A stretch of 27,691 nt of DNA from Phlegmacium glaucopus (GCA_015039465.1 MU130623.1:355297-382987); one strand, 5' to 3'; positions 1-11,214 are shown, numbered from the stretch's first letter. A program made the numbers and translations. The notes: generated by a model from the letters alone, not told the origin.

Positions 1-230
1 AAGTATGATTTACCGCTAAAAGATGAAAAACAATTGAAGTATCAGCAATATGAGGTTTTTTCATCGGTTCGACAGTTCGAACCGGTCCTGGAACCGAACC
101 GAACTGACAGAACCGGTTCTATCGGTTCCGGTTCCGGTTCCGGTTCAGTTCAGCTAGAAACCTTTCAGTTCAGTTCTCGGTTCTTCAAAAATAGTGAAGA
201 ACCGAGCTGAACCGAACTTTGGTAGCCCTA
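1..230. mobile_element. Right end of a hAT-like non-autonomous element, cut by the window edge
   Basis: Many copies of CGGTTC and GAACCG in both orientations fill positions 60-215. The block ends in GGTAGCCCTA at 221-230. That end matches the termini of the other hAT-like elements in this window (GGCAGCCCTA at 19208, CGCAGCCCTA at 25524). The left end and its 8-bp target duplication lie outside the window, so the insertion cannot be proved here. No coding potential is seen. Confidence 0.5.
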
Positions 231-999
231 TCGCCGTCGAACTTTGGTGCCGCAGAATGGTTTCTTCCTGGCATTGTTTTAGCGGCTGTTTCAATTTCGT
301 TCGGCATTGTGTGATCTGTTGGGATATTCGACGTAGGCTTTGATTGTGCTCGGCTGATCTCTTCTTCTGTCCAAACGGCTGGCAGAAAGTGTGTGATGGA
401 TTCTTCGTCTGATGATTCAGATAGGAAATCGGCTGATGGTTCCGGATATGACGATTCCGGGTAAGGTAGATTTCCGAAGATCTGGAAGTCTGAATTCGTG
501 TTTGAAACGGGTAGCGGTAACCGAGCTAGCGTAGCTTGCTCAGCTGGGCTGGTTTACTAGTGGTTTGATTTTTGAGAGCTTGAACCTCCCTCGCGGTGGG
601 CTCCAAGTTGTGATGCAGTAGTTTGTACTACCGTAGAAATAGGTATTGTATATTAATGCGAGAGGTCAAGGACTCCGTCCTCGAATGTTTCAAGCAGCAA
701 GAGTTTTCGGGATGAATTGTTTCGAGTTTCTGAATTACTAGCACAGGCTCCTTTCGGTAATGGACTTTCGTTACTCCGAAATAGACTACCTGTGTTTTGT
801 AAATAGAAATAAAAGTAGAACTCGTGTCTGAGCTCTTTGAGAATGAATTTTACGGGGGAGTATTCAACTGATTTATTACGGTACAAAAGTCCAGTATTTA
901 AGTAAATAGGACAATGAGAGAAAATGTGTGTGGCATACACTAAATATAACATGCTTCGTTGGGCCGTCTGGTGGCCCTATCCCATTCTGGTAATATATT
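231..999. other. Non-annotated stretch with weak coding traces
   Basis: No complete gene is visible. On the plus strand, an ATG at 397 opens a short acidic/serine-rich stretch (MDSSSDDSDRKSADGSGYDD) that runs into a possible donor, GTAAGG, near 463. A later stretch around 690-800 is open and protein-like in one frame (it reads SELLAQAPFGNGLSLLRNRL). These could be upstream exons of the gene at 1000-1407, but I could not join them with confident splice sites. Confidence 0.25.
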
Positions 1000-1407
1000 A
1001 TGGGTCCATTGTTCAATCGTAAGGGAATTACTTTCCTTACAGTGGAAGCATTTAAACGGTTCCCAGATTTTCTTGTTGTGAAGGTCAAGCCCCAACCATT
1101 AAATACCCCCCGGCATCATTACATCGTCTGCGTGATTGAAATTAAGAGGGATGGGGATACTGAAGCAGAGGCAGACGATCAGATGATAGGTTACATGGCA
1201 GCGCTGGCCGAACTTCCTCTCCGTGAACGAAACCTTCAAGGTTTCCTTGTTATGGGGCGCAAAGTTAGGGTTTTTGAGCTGATAACACCACATCGCGGTA
1301 CCACAGTGCCTCGAAGGCTTGCAGAATTTGACATGTTTGATGAAGGTGATTCTCTTTTGTCTCAACTTTGCGAGATTGCTGTCAAGAATTGGAATCGGTC
1401 GTTGTAA
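1000..1407 (+). CDS. Small PD-(D/E)XK nuclease-like protein or C-terminal exon of one
   Basis: The frame is open for 135 codons from an ATG to a TAA. Near residues 20-25 there is a PDF, followed about 25 residues later by a strand-like VCVIEIK. A helix with QMIGYMAAL comes next. The order PD...(E)xK...Q resembles the core of the PD-(D/E)XK restriction-endonuclease-like fold, and a similar order occurs in the gene at 14764-15783. Assignment to the fold is my inference from the motif spacing; activity is not shown. The start may be internal to a longer spliced gene, since upstream fragments at 397-800 look coding. Function is unknown. Confidence 0.5.
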   Translation: MGPLFNRKGITFLTVEAFKRFPDFLVVKVKPQPLNTPRHHYIVCVIEIKRDGDTEAEADDQMIGYMAALAELPLRERNLQGFLVMGRKVRVFELITPHRGTTVPRRLAEFDMFDEGDSLLSQLCEIAVKNWNRSL

Positions 1408-2458
1408 TCATCACACCGCCCGCGTATCGCGTGGCCATGTCTCGGCTGATTCAAAATTTGTTTTGTCCTATTCACTCACTCAATCCACATTCGATTTCCT
1501 GATTTCCCACTCTGTATCTTCCCATCCCAATTCACCAGGGGATATCATTCGTAAAAGACATTACTATGTAAGTAGTCTACTGTAATGAAATTCAGGCTAT
1601 CGGTGAGGAACCTTTAGCCGCGCCGGCGGATGAAAACATAAAACATAAAAAGCTCAGCTGCAGGACGAAAATGGCGGATCTCCCCTGACTATTTAACCAG
1701 CAAAGCAGAGCGTGAAACGAGCCTCGGCCCAATTCGGTAAAACACAGTGAGAGTGCAACACAAACGAGAATCTGAAAGAAAACAAGAAAACTCAAATACA
1801 AATTTCGTAGATACTGATGCTTTATAAAGAGAAGACAAGCAGGAGATTCGGAGATTCGGAGGTCAAAGTAGTACTCAAATTTTGCAGTAAATCGGGATCT
1901 TCCGTACAAACTGTTTAGCACGACTACAGGATGGTTTCGGAGTAAGGAGGAATATGATAGGGCAAGGATCATGGCAGAGGAGTTAGATTCGTTAGGGTTG
2001 GGCTTAGTCGTCATACTGGGCGACTAGGAAAAGGAGAAAATAGCAAAAACTATAACACCTAAGGTGCGTTATCCACACAGCATCAGCGCATGCTAGCGAA
2101 ACGGGGAATTTACTCACATATGGCGGAGATGTCAACTGGGTGACAGTTCGGGCCGTTGAGGACGAAAAGGGTATCGAAAGCAAAATAGCAGCTGCAGGTA
2201 ATAATGGTGAGAGTTCTACTTTATGGAGAAAGAAAAATCCAAACCTTTTTTTTGATGCTCGAACGGGGATAAAATTTGGCCTTCAATTGGCCTTTCCACT
2301 TATTATAGTTTATATCTACGAGAAGAAGTTGACAATATGAGCAACGCGAGAGAATATAGGAGCAGTTCTGACTGCTTGTCAAGCTTGAGAACAATATTTC
2401 TTCATCCACTGCCGAGTTGTTGTTGCTTGGTTGTCGGTGAATCACAAATAGCTTACAC
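1408..2458. other. Mostly non-coding, with one candidate terminal exon
   Basis: I see no complete gene. On the plus strand, 1888-2027 follows a pyrimidine-rich TTTTGCAG acceptor and is open to a TAG at 2025-2027. It encodes a protein-like tail containing KEEYDRARIMAEELDSLGLG. This could be the last exon of a decayed gene. A short frame at 2140-2340 looks random. The rest shows nothing I can name. Confidence 0.25.
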
Positions 2459-2740
2459 CTGCAAAAACGTAGGCAGGTTTACAATTTCATACTTGTGCCT
2501 ATGTTTACACCACATTTAGCAGGGTACCCTGAGCAATCACCCTTTTCTAGGTTGTGTCGGGCTACATGCTCCCGCATGTGGAGCCAGCGCCAAACTGGGA
2601 TGTTTGGCCGTTGTAGTTTTTCTATTGAGCGGCAACCTCAAAAATGGGCGATGTGGATTGCGTCTGAAGGGTCTTACTAAAATGGTTGTTTATAACCAAA
2701 CCTAGGCGCGAAATTTGTAAACCTGCCTACGTTTTTGCAG
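2459..2740. mobile_element. 282-bp MITE with near-perfect terminal inverted repeats
   Basis: The left end at 2459 starts CTGCAAAAACGTAGGCAGGT and the right end at 2740 is its reverse complement. The match is perfect for 26 bp and continues with one indel. The interior (about 220 bp) has no coding frame. I could not see a target-site duplication in the flanks (ACAC on the left, ATGG on the right), so the superfamily is unassigned. Confidence 0.75.
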
Positions 2741-2932
2741 ATGGCTCAAAGGTGCTGTAAAAAGTCGGAGTTGTGAGCATTACATAACGCAACCAACGTC
2801 ACGTGCATGGTTCAACAATGTCATGATGTTTCAAAGTTGATCGTTGGTTATTTCATACCACCAGGCAACGGTTCGTTTATGCAACTACGAATTTCAGACA
2901 TTCGAGCTCTAACTTTTCATAAACAATGTAGC

Positions 2933-3397
2933 ATGCAAACATCAACTGCTTCCGCTTTATATTCAGCGACAATTCCCATCACCAAACGTCCACCGCCACG
3001 CTATAAACGATTTGGTGGCTTTCCTATAACAAGAAGCATCGCTATCGAATGGGCTTCGCGTATCTTTGGGGAAGCATTGGATGAAGACGACATTTACCTT
3101 GTCCGGAAATCTATTCTTGACAAATTTCGGCAATATGGCATAAACTTCCTGCAAATTGGAGAAGCTGGCGTCGACTGGATGGTTGTTACCCAATATGCAC
3201 CTTTTAAGGGTTATAAGGGTATGTCTTCATCTCACATTCCAGTGTTTGAGGAAGGGCCGAAAGATGTCGTTGCTCGACGGGTATTGGAAGAGGAGGGTGC
3301 GTTGTCATGGTCACTCATATGTGGTAGGTGTTGGACTAACACATCTTTGAAATCACAAGGTATCCTTGGCTGCGAATTTAAAACAGTGCTAGGCTGA
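2933..3397 (+). CDS. Unrecognised protein, possibly partial
   Basis: The frame is open from an ATG at 2933 (in frame with an earlier ATG at 2807) to the stop at 3397. The middle part is strongly protein-like: amphipathic segments include AIEWASRIFGEAL, DEDDIYLVRKSILDKF and GEAGVDWMVVTQYAP. The last 25 codons are less convincing and start at a possible donor (GGTAGG near 3321), so the true 3' end may be spliced. I do not recognise the family. The MITE at 2459-2740 lies directly upstream and may have displaced a promoter or first exon. Confidence 0.45.
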   Translation: MQTSTASALYSATIPITKRPPPRYKRFGGFPITRSIAIEWASRIFGEALDEDDIYLVRKSILDKFRQYGINFLQIGEAGVDWMVVTQYAPFKGYKGMSSSHIPVFEEGPKDVVARRVLEEEGALSWSLICGRCWTNTSLKSQGILGCEFKTVLG

Positions 3398-3429
3398 TGG
3401 ATAAGTCATGAAGCAAACTATTTTGTCTG

Positions 3430-4002
3430 CTATACCTTGGTACAATAATTCAATATTTGTATACTTGAATGATTGTGTTTGCCTAGTAATTGAAAGATGT
3501 GAAGCTGCGCATGATTTAAAAAAACTAGACCACCGGTCATCGAAGAACCTGTGATACCATTCATTGGCATTAACTTTCTCGTCTCTCTGCTCAAGAAGAC
3601 TGGCAGAACGTCAAGTCCTTCTATATCAAGACCACTACGGGCAAGCCCGTACGCCTCTACTGAGTTTCGACCTGATGAGAGGAGTAGCATGAACAATTGA
3701 AGACGGATGATTGGGTCTTGTGCTTCACGCCGTCTCCTTTCAAGCTCAGCCGCTTCAGTTTCTATGCTGTGTATACGAGATTGAACCAGCGAGAGAAGGC
3801 GGCCAAGTGGGCAGACGAGATCAAGAAGCACACGAGACTCATGGTTACATAATTGAGGGATGGTTGAATCCGAAATGGCTGCGACTCGAGTATCGAGTAT
3901 CGAATGTTCTAGTTGATGTGTAAAATATTCAGGCGCAATAGTGAAAAAGACACCAGAACATGAGACTGGAACAGCAGAAATAAGGTAGAACATGTTATCC
4001 AC
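3430..4002 (-). CDS. Hypothetical protein with a charged helical middle; possibly decayed
   Basis: The frame is open for 190 codons on the minus strand. Residues about 90-125 form a charged helix (SIETEAAELERRRREAQ) followed by a hydrophobic helix. After about residue 150 another minus frame becomes more protein-like (NEWYHRFFDDRWSSFFKSC), which suggests a frameshift or an unrecognised intron near 3580. The 5' half overlaps a block duplicated at 11620-11880, where the same minus frame is broken by stops. The plus strand of that block also has short conserved frames, so which strand is genuine is open. Confidence 0.3.
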   Translation of the reverse strand: MDNMFYLISAVPVSCSGVFFTIAPEYFTHQLEHSILDTRVAAISDSTIPQLCNHESRVLLDLVCPLGRLLSLVQSRIHSIETEAAELERRRREAQDPIIRLQLFMLLLSSGRNSVEAYGLARSGLDIEGLDVLPVFLSRETRKLMPMNGITGSSMTGGLVFLNHAQLHIFQLLGKHNHSSIQILNYCTKV

Positions 4003-4445
4003 GAGCTCGGTTCATGACGACTACACTGGAGAGAAACCATGCTAACCACAACCGAAAGTATTATGGGCTAGCGCCCCGAGCACAAGAAAGCCCTGTGATG
4101 ACTAGACGGCAGATCGCCTCCCATGCCCGAAATCGAGCTTGCTAAATGTTGGTCGAACATGAATGGAGTTTCTGTATCAAACAACATAGTATGGTACAAA
4201 GTGAGAAACCAACCTGACCTCATCGTCCATATTGATTGGTCGCTTGTGTAGTTTCCTCGCACTACAACGCCTAATGGGTTCAAGATTGGAACAAGGCCGG
4301 GAAGACAATGAATACGAGCGAGAGGCTAAATATCAGAAGGATATGGCCTTGGTTAAATGTACAGGTAGCGGTAGGAAACAAAATGTTTTTCCAACTTGTT
4401 TTTTTTTGTACTTATTTGTCCGAAACCAAACACTTGAAGCGCACC
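3763..4445. repeat. Duplicated flanking block, left copy
   Basis: The left part (3763-4060) matches 11620-11880, and the right part (4296-4445) matches 11905-12060, both in direct orientation. Shared landmarks are the GTGTATACGAGATTGAA stretch, the TGTAAAATATTCAGGCGCAA stretch and the ACCACAACCGAAAGTA stretch. The left copy has about 215 extra bases (about 4065-4285) that interrupt the homology. On the plus strand both copies keep short frames such as TRLNQREKAAKWADEIKKH against TRLKQQEKVAERVDEIKTH, probably remnants of one gene. The two copies bracket F-box copies 1-3. Confidence 0.65.
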
Positions 4446-4743
4446 TTTGGTCCTTCCATACTTATAGTCGTGTGTAACTTGATAGCCCGTTCCTAAGTAC
4501 AGTGTTATAGATCGAGTCTTTACGCAAGTCACAGCGAATAACATGACATGTCACGCGCATTCAAGAAACAATATGAAACGTCTATCCTAGTAGTATCTTG
4601 TATCATGACACAACGGAAGACGAGTCCGCATTTGTACCTTCGCTCACTGTCTCTCACTGTCTCTCCTATACCAGGGGTGCATTTCTTCGTCATTAAAGTG
4701 ACCCGCTACCTTGCCCACGTCTCTCACGCCCTTTGTCATCGGA

Positions 4744-6382
4744 ATGCATCGACCACTGCTAACGGATCTGCCACTCGATGTACAAATTCACATTTGTGAG
4801 CTCCTCCATCCATCCCAGATTCTTGCTCTTCGACAAGTAAGTAGCAGATTATTCAACCTTTCTTTTCAAGCACTCACACAAGCACACGCATATAGACCTG
4901 CAAGACTGTTTATGAGGCTACTTTACAACGGAGCGTCTGGATTCATGCGCTACATCACATATGTCGTGAAAACTCGCTCTTTCTTCCAACTTTTTCCATT
5001 GCTGCTATGTCTGTTGCCCAATTGGAACGTGCGGCTACTGCTCCACTTCGATGGATTGCGTTATCATCTTCGAAGGACAGAAATAATAATGAGGTTTTAC
5101 ATCCTCGTGGGATCCGAGTTATCGAAGATCCGTTTGCATCGACGAAGAATGTCCAGTTTCAAAACGCGCGGGAGTTGAGGAGCTTCACTAGTCTGTATCT
5201 CGTGCCAGGGGGACGCTACCTTGTGACTAGTTCGGATTGTCTAGGCCTATGGGACTTGGCATCCGTTTCAGACAGTGATATGACCTCCGATGGGAAACTG
5301 ACGATGTGGACTACTGAGATACCCGAATTTGGCCTTTGGTGTATTCAACCCACTCCTGATGGCCTGGGTATCCGAATACTTGCCAATAGCTCTCCTACGT
5401 ATGTCAATAATATCGCCTATCACAAATTTTATTATCTAATACTCTCACTCGTTGTATAGGTATAATTACGTCCTCACCCTGTATATCTTCGAGATATACC
5501 CCCAAAAAGAGACTCCTCAGTTCGCAAAAATTGCGGAGCTCATGGTCGACTTACCAGAAGAAGACCCAGAATTTGCAAAGTCCTCTTTGAATGGAAATAT
5601 AGTCGTAAACTACAACTCTGGGGAGGGGACTGTTGTAGTATGGGATTTCGTGGCGAACACTGTGGCAAGCTGGTTTATTAGCAACTCCAGTCACATCGAT
5701 GAGGTTTGTTGAATCCCTTTTTTCGCTACCCATGGTGCAGGTGACTCAGTAACCTCTTATTTAAAAGGTCATCAAAGTTACGGAAACAACCCTCATAACT
5801 ACTCACGCTCACTCTACTCCCTCCCTGTGGATATTCCAGATTCCCCCTCTGACACCATACTCATCACGATCACGACACGACATTAAATATCCCCCAGGAC
5901 TAGCCCCAGTCTTCATACTCAATGTAACTTCATCCGTCGTCCAAAACCCTGATAGCTGGTACTATGATGTTCCTATCTATATTGACGTCGAGAATCACGA
6001 AACTGGCAATTATGAACGGTCCAAACTTGATATTGCCTGTGATCTCAGCAACGTCTCTCTCGTACCAATCGCTCCTATAGCTGGCCAATACCCAACAGAA
6101 GATCAAAGGGGTGGTGATGTGATGTATTATAGGATCTGTGACGAAGGAATCGTAAATGATCATGAACTCTCTGAAACGATTGAAGTTCATACGTACCCAA
6201 CTTCATCTGGCATTTCTATGGGTTCTGGGCCGTCTTCCGACTCTCATCGTTCTCGACTTCCAAGTTTACACATCGATATGACACAGCTTGCTGTGGCCAA
6301 TAGCGCTTACAGCTTCTGTCCAGCGTCCGCTAGGCTTGTTTATGAAGACGACGAAGGTGTTGTCATTTCTGATTTCGTGTAA
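4744..6382 (+). CDS. F-box protein, array copy 1 (intact)
   Basis: Four exons: 4744-4836, 4896-5398, 5460-5703 and 5768-6382. The introns are 59, 61 and 64 bp with GT/AG ends. Splicing gives 484 residues with no internal stop. Residues about 3-35 are an F-box (MHRPLLTDLPLDVQIHICEL, then LALRQTCKTVYEATLQ across the first junction). F-box proteins normally bind Skp1 and bring substrates to an SCF ubiquitin ligase. The remainder has WD-like strands (LYLVPGGRYLVTSSDCLGLW, GTVVVWDF) and may form a beta-propeller substrate receptor. The conserved end is FCPASARLVYE...VISDFV. This start is chosen because all four copies begin here. The substrate is unknown. Confidence 0.85.
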
Positions 6383-6640
6383 AGTTGAGCATTAGAGAAT
6401 CGAGATCGCGTCACAAACAAAATTCATTTCATTCTTGATTCAATTCATCGTTAACCCGAGATAGTCGGGGAGTAGGTACTCCTTTTGTACTGTTGCAAAT
6501 ATTTTTCGGCAGCCAAAGGAAAAGAGAAGCTCGCTCGATAGGATCGTATGTCCTTCAAGTGTACCAGCACGTGCCGGAATAAACATTACAATTTGTATTT
6601 ATTTGTCTGGGTTGTCGAGCTGGTAAAGCTTTCTTTTAGA
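6383..6640. promoter_or_regulatory. Repeated spacer between F-box copies 1 and 2
   Basis: This 258-bp spacer resembles the spacers after copies 2, 3 and 4. They share an AGTCGGGGAGTAGGTA-like motif, a TTACTGTTGCAAA-like motif, and CATTACAATTTGTRTTTATT shortly before the next ATG. The latter could be part of a conserved promoter or 5' leader, since it recurs at the same place before copies 2, 3 and 4. No gene is seen in it. Confidence 0.45.
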
Positions 6641-9177
6641 ATGCATCGACCATTGCTAACGGATCTGTCCCTCGATGTACAAATTCACATTTGCGAGTTC
6701 CTCCATCCATCCCAGATTCTTGCCCTTGGACAAGTAAGCAGCAGAGTATTCGACTTTTCTTTTTAAGCACTCACACAAACACACGCATATAGACCTGCAA
6801 GGTTATACATGAGGCCACTTCACGACGGATCGTATGGATCCATGCGCTAAATCGCATATGTCGCGAAAACTTACTCTTTCTCCCAACTTTCCCCATTGCT
6901 GCTACAGTAGAAGTTCTCATACTGCATAGCCTCGGGACCGGCCATTGGGTTATGCATTAATAGATTTATGCAGAACGAAAGGTGTCACAAATTGTGACAT
7001 ATGTGACCCTCTGACCAATTGGGCGACAGCGTTACTCTATCCGTTTGGTTTTCGTAAAATAACTGGGTCAACAACGTTTGAGTAGAACTAATAAGACTTT
7101 CATGCAACAACTGGGCTCTGTACTTGCGTAATTGACAAGGCAATTCTAAGGAGAAGCTCTCACCTCCTGATACCTGGCACAAACTTTTTCAAGCCTTTCA
7201 CAGAGCTTCCATGAGTTCACGTCGCAAGGGCAAATCATTGACATCGACATCGTCATCCTCCGAGTCCGAATCATCAAGTTTGATGACTTCACCACAGGCA
7301 ACTATGCATGATAGTATTCTTTATAACAGAGCCTTAGGCTTTCGTATGTAAGGTTTTGCTTTTGCGCGAGCCTGAGCCTGTTTACGGGTGGGTTCAGGAC
7401 CAGCAGATATTTCCATCGACTTTGTATCCATGGTGTTTGCTCGACTTTTTATGAGGAAAATTCTGTCATTCCACCCTTAGTACCATACCCTGTTAATTTA
7501 AGCATTATTCTAATAAATTGCAAGCAGTTGGTGGCGTTCCCGACCCTATGTCGTCGCCATTCATCAGTACAAACAAAATTCCCACCTACTCCGATAATGC
7601 ATATTGGGGTCCCCAGGCCTATGCATTATGCATTATGCAATATGCACCCCATTTCCCTGCGTCCCATGGTGGTTCCGACGCCAGACCTATGCATTAATAG
7701 ATTTATGCATCATGACGTTATGCATTATGAAAACTTCTACTGTATGTCTGTTGCCCAATTGGAACGTGCGGCTACTGCTCCACTTCGATGGATTGCGTTA
7801 TCATCTTCGAAGGACAGAAATAATGATGAGGTTTTACCTCCTCGTGGGACCCGAGTTATCGAAAATCCGCTTGGATCGATGTGGAGGACTCTCCAACTCA
7901 GTATCTTGTGGACGTGGAACACCTCCATTGATCTGTATCTCGTGCCAGGGGGACGCTATCTTGTGACAAGTGGTCTGCATTGTCTAGGCCTATGGGACCT
8001 GGGACCCGTTTTAGATGGTGATAAGTCTGACGATGGGAAACCGACAATGTGGGCTACTGAGATAGACAATGTAGTAGGGTTTCGTGTTCATCCCACTCCT
8101 GATGGCTTGGGTATCCGAATACTTACCTATACTCCATTGTATGTCAATAATATTGTCTATAACAAATTTTATTTTCTAATACTCTCACTCGTTGTATAGG
8201 CTTGCTGGCGTCATCGCCCTTTATATCTTCGAGATATACCCGCAAGACGAGACTCCTGAGCTCGCAAAAATTGCGAAGCTCCTGCTCCGCTTATCAGGAC
8301 ATGGTACAACTTACTCTTTGAATGGAAATACAGTCGTAATCTACAGCCCTTTGGAAGGGACTGTTATACTATGGGATTTCATCGTAAATACTGCGGCAAG
8401 TTGGTCTATTAGCAACCCCAGTTTCAACGACGAGGTTTGTTGAATTCCTTTTTTCGCTACCCCTGGTCCAGGTGACTCAGTAACCTCTTATTTAAAAAGG
8501 TCATCAAAATTACGGAAACAAGCATCATAACCACTCACGATCACCCTAACCCCTCCCTGTGGATATTCCAGATCCCCCCCCTGACAATAAACTCATCATT
8601 ACTTAACATTGAAGATTCCCAAGAATTAGCCCCAGTCCTCATATTCAATGTAACTTCATTCATCCTTCAAAGACCCGATAGCTGGTACTATGACGTTCCT
8701 ATCTATATTGACGTCCTCGAGAGTCACGGAACTGGCAATTATGACCGATACAAACTTGGTATTAAGTTCCTCGAGAATTACCCAACTGGCAATTATGACC
8801 GGTGCAAACTTGATGTTGCCTGTGATCTCAGCAACGTCTCTCTCGTACCAATCTCCGCTGAAACCATCCAATACCCGATAGATTATCGAAGGAATTTGTA
8901 CTATAGGATCTGTGACGAAGGATTGATAAATCTTGCTAAATGCTTCGAAACGATTGAAGCTTATACGTACTCAACTTCATCTGGCACTGCTGCTGTGGGT
9001 TCTGGGCCATCTTCCGACTCTCATTGTTCTCAACTTCCAACTTTACACATCAGTACGACACGTCTTGCTACGATACGTCATGCTACGATCTTCGGACTTT
9101 CTGACAGCTTCTGTCCAGCGTCCGCTAGGCTTGCATATTACAGCCAGGGAAATATAGTCATTTCTGATTTTGTGTAA
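6641..9177 (+). pseudogene. F-box protein, array copy 2, split by an 838-bp element
   Basis: Exon 1 is 6641-6733, exon 2 is 6793-6904 continuing at 7745-8138, exon 3 is 8200-8434 and exon 4 is 8500-9177. Ignoring the insertion and one copy of the duplicated TA, the frame is open for about 503 residues, so the gene was intact before the insertion. The insertion falls in the methionine codon after LPTFPIAA, which is present in the other copies. The F-box half is now separated from the propeller-like half by stops. Residues in the R of LALRQ are changed to LALGQ. Exon 4 holds an internal tandem duplication of about 54 bp (TGNYDRYKLG / TGNYDRCKLD, about 8707-8815) that is absent from copy 1 but also seen in copy 4. 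Confidence 0.85.
6905..7742. mobile_element. Tc1/mariner- or pogo-type non-autonomous element with TA duplication
   Basis: The insertion is defined exactly by comparison with F-box copies 1, 3 and 4. TA at 6903-6904 is repeated at 7743-7744. The ends are CAGTAGAAGTTCTCATACTGCATA and its near inverse (CAGTAGAAGTTTTCATAATG...), about 26 bp with three differences. A subterminal motif, ATGCATTAATAGATTTATGCA, occurs near both ends in the same orientation (about 6953 and 7689). The minus strand between about 7440 and 6985 has remnants of a protein (an acidic DDSDSEDDDVDVND stretch and a basic helix LRKYRAQLLHESLISSTQT) broken by stops, perhaps the end of a decayed transposase. Confidence 0.9.
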
Positions 9178-9564
9178 ATTTGAATGTTAGATAATCTAGA
9201 TTGCACTCAGAATTCCTTTCATTCTCGATTCAATTCGTCATTAATCAGAGATATAAAAGTCGGGGAGTAGGTATTCTTCTCTTACTGTTGCAAATGTTTT
9301 TCAACAGTCAAACGAAAAGAGAAGCTCACCGGATAGGAATGTATGTCAATGTTCTGTGTGTCTGAACGCTACTCCGGAAACAGATCGACTTAGCAAAAAG
9401 TACTCCGACCGTGTTACGAATACGCCAAACTAAGCGACATATGGATTCAGGACTTGAGTACTTGGTTGGCAGGGGCAGGTAGCGTTAGAATTTGAGGAAA
9501 TAAACATTACAATTTGTGTTTATTTGTTTGGGTTGTAGAGCCTGTGCTAAAGCTCTCTTTTAGA
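9178..9564. promoter_or_regulatory. Repeated spacer between F-box copies 2 and 3
   Basis: This spacer has the same shared motifs as the spacer after copy 1, including CATTACAATTTGTGTTTATT just before the ATG of copy 3. It also carries a block around 9355-9470 (TCTGAACGCTACTCCGG onward) that recurs at 11420 and 14325. No gene is seen in it. Confidence 0.45.
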
Positions 9565-11214
9565 ATGCGACCATTGCCGCTAACGGATCTGTCCCTCGAT
9601 GTACAAATTCACATTTGCGAGTTCCTCCATCCATCCCAGATTCTTGCTCTTCGACAAGTAAGTAGCAGAGTATTCAACTCTTCTTTCCAAGCACTCACAA
9701 ACAAACGCATATAGACCTGCAAGGCTATACATGAGGCCACCTCACGACGGATCGTATGGATTCATGCACTAAATCGCATATGTCGCGAAAACTCGCTCTT
9801 TATCCCAACTTTCCCTATTGCTGCTATGTCTATGGCCGAATTAGAACGTGCGGCGACTGCTCCACTTCGATGGATTGTGTTATCATCGAAGGACAGAAAT
9901 AATGATGAGGTTTTATATCCTCGCAGGACCCGAGTAATCGAAAACCCCCATGCATTGTTGATGAAGACTCTCCAACTCCATCACTCGCGAAAGTTAAGGA
10001 CCTTCACTGGTCTGTATCTCGTGCCAGGGGGACGCTACCTTGTGACAAGGGGTCTGCATTGTCTAGGCGTATGGGACCTGGGATCCGTTTCAGACGGTGA
10101 TATGTCCTCCAATGAGAAACCGACGATGTGGGCTACTGAGATAAACAATTTAGTAACCCTTCGTGTTCATCCCACTCTTGATGGCCTGGGTATCCGAATA
10201 CTTACCTATAGCCATTCTCTGCCGTATGTCAATAATATCGTCTATCACAAATTTTATCATCTAATACTCTCACTCGTTGAATAGGTTTACTGACATCACC
10301 ATCTTCGAGATATATCCCCAAAAAGAGTCTCCTGAGCTCGCAAAAATTGCAAAGCTCACGCTCAACTTGCCAGAACGAGTTTTAAAATTCTCTTATGATG
10401 GAAATTCAGTTGTAACCTACAACCATGCGAAGGGGACTGTTATAGTATGGGACTTCATCGCGAACACTGCGGCAAGCTGGTCTATTAGCAACCCCAGGTT
10501 CATGGACGAGGTTTGTTGAATCCCTTTTTTCGCTACCCCTGATGCAGGCGACTCAGTAGCCTTTTATTCAAAAAGGTCATCAAAGTTACGGAAACAACCA
10601 TCATAACCACTCACGCTCACTGTACTACTCCCTCCCTGTGGATATTTCAGATCCCCCCTCTGACAACACACTCGTCACTACTCGACATTGAAGATCCCCC
10701 AGAATTAGCCCCCATCCTCAAATTCAATCTAACTTCATTCGTCCTTCAAAGGCCTGATAGCTGGTACTATGATATTCCTATCTATATTGATATCCTCGAG
10801 AGTCACGAAACTGGCAACTATGACCGGTGCATGGTTGATATTGCCTGTGATCTCAGTAAAACCTCTCTCGTACCAATTGCTGCTGAAACCGTCCAATACC
10901 CAATTAGTTATCGAAAGGAATGTGGTGTGACGGCGTACTATAGGACCTGTGACGAAGGATATAGGATCTGTGACAAAGGATTCGTAAATCTTTCTAAATA
11001 CTTGGAAACAATTGAAGCTTTTACGAGCTCAACTTCATCTGGCACTGCTGTGGATTCTGGGCCGTCTTCCGACTCTCATCGTTCTCAACTTCCAACTTTA
11101 CATATCAACACGACACGCCTTGCTATGGCCCGAGGGCATTCCAGCTTCTGTCCAGCGTCCGCTAGGCTTGTGTATGAAACAGAGGAGGGTGTCGTCATTT
11201 CTGATTTCTTGTAA
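9565..11214 (+). CDS. F-box protein, array copy 3 (intact)
   Basis: Four exons: 9565-9657, 9715-10223, 10285-10510 and 10576-11214, with introns of 57, 61 and 65 bp at the same positions as in copy 1. Splicing gives about 488 residues with no internal stop. The F-box reads LTDLSLDVQIHICEFLHPSQ, followed by LALRQTCKAIHEA across the junction. Exon 3 is 18 bp shorter at its start than in copies 1 and 4 (FTDITIFE). Exon 4 has a private small duplication, YYRTCDEG followed by YRICDKG, near 10940-10980. The role is as for copy 1: a likely SCF substrate adaptor with an unknown target. Confidence 0.83.

Noticed and set aside
653..952. A 99-codon minus-strand open frame
   Set aside because: Composition is poor and the plus strand carries more protein-like fragments; no motif or splice support.
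1592..2014. A 140-codon minus-strand frame rich in hydrophobic residues
   Set aside because: It overlaps a more convincing plus-strand exon tail (1888-2027); hydrophobicity is what the opposite strand of charged codons gives.
4711..5178. 155-codon frame as a single-exon F-box protein
   Set aside because: It runs through the first intron (GTAAGT...TATAG at 4837-4895); splicing gives a frame conserved in all four copies.
7528..8199. 223-codon plus-strand frame as an independent gene
   Set aside because: It fuses the end of the 838-bp element with exon 2 of F-box copy 2; the first 70 codons are transposon sequence and the last 20 are intron.
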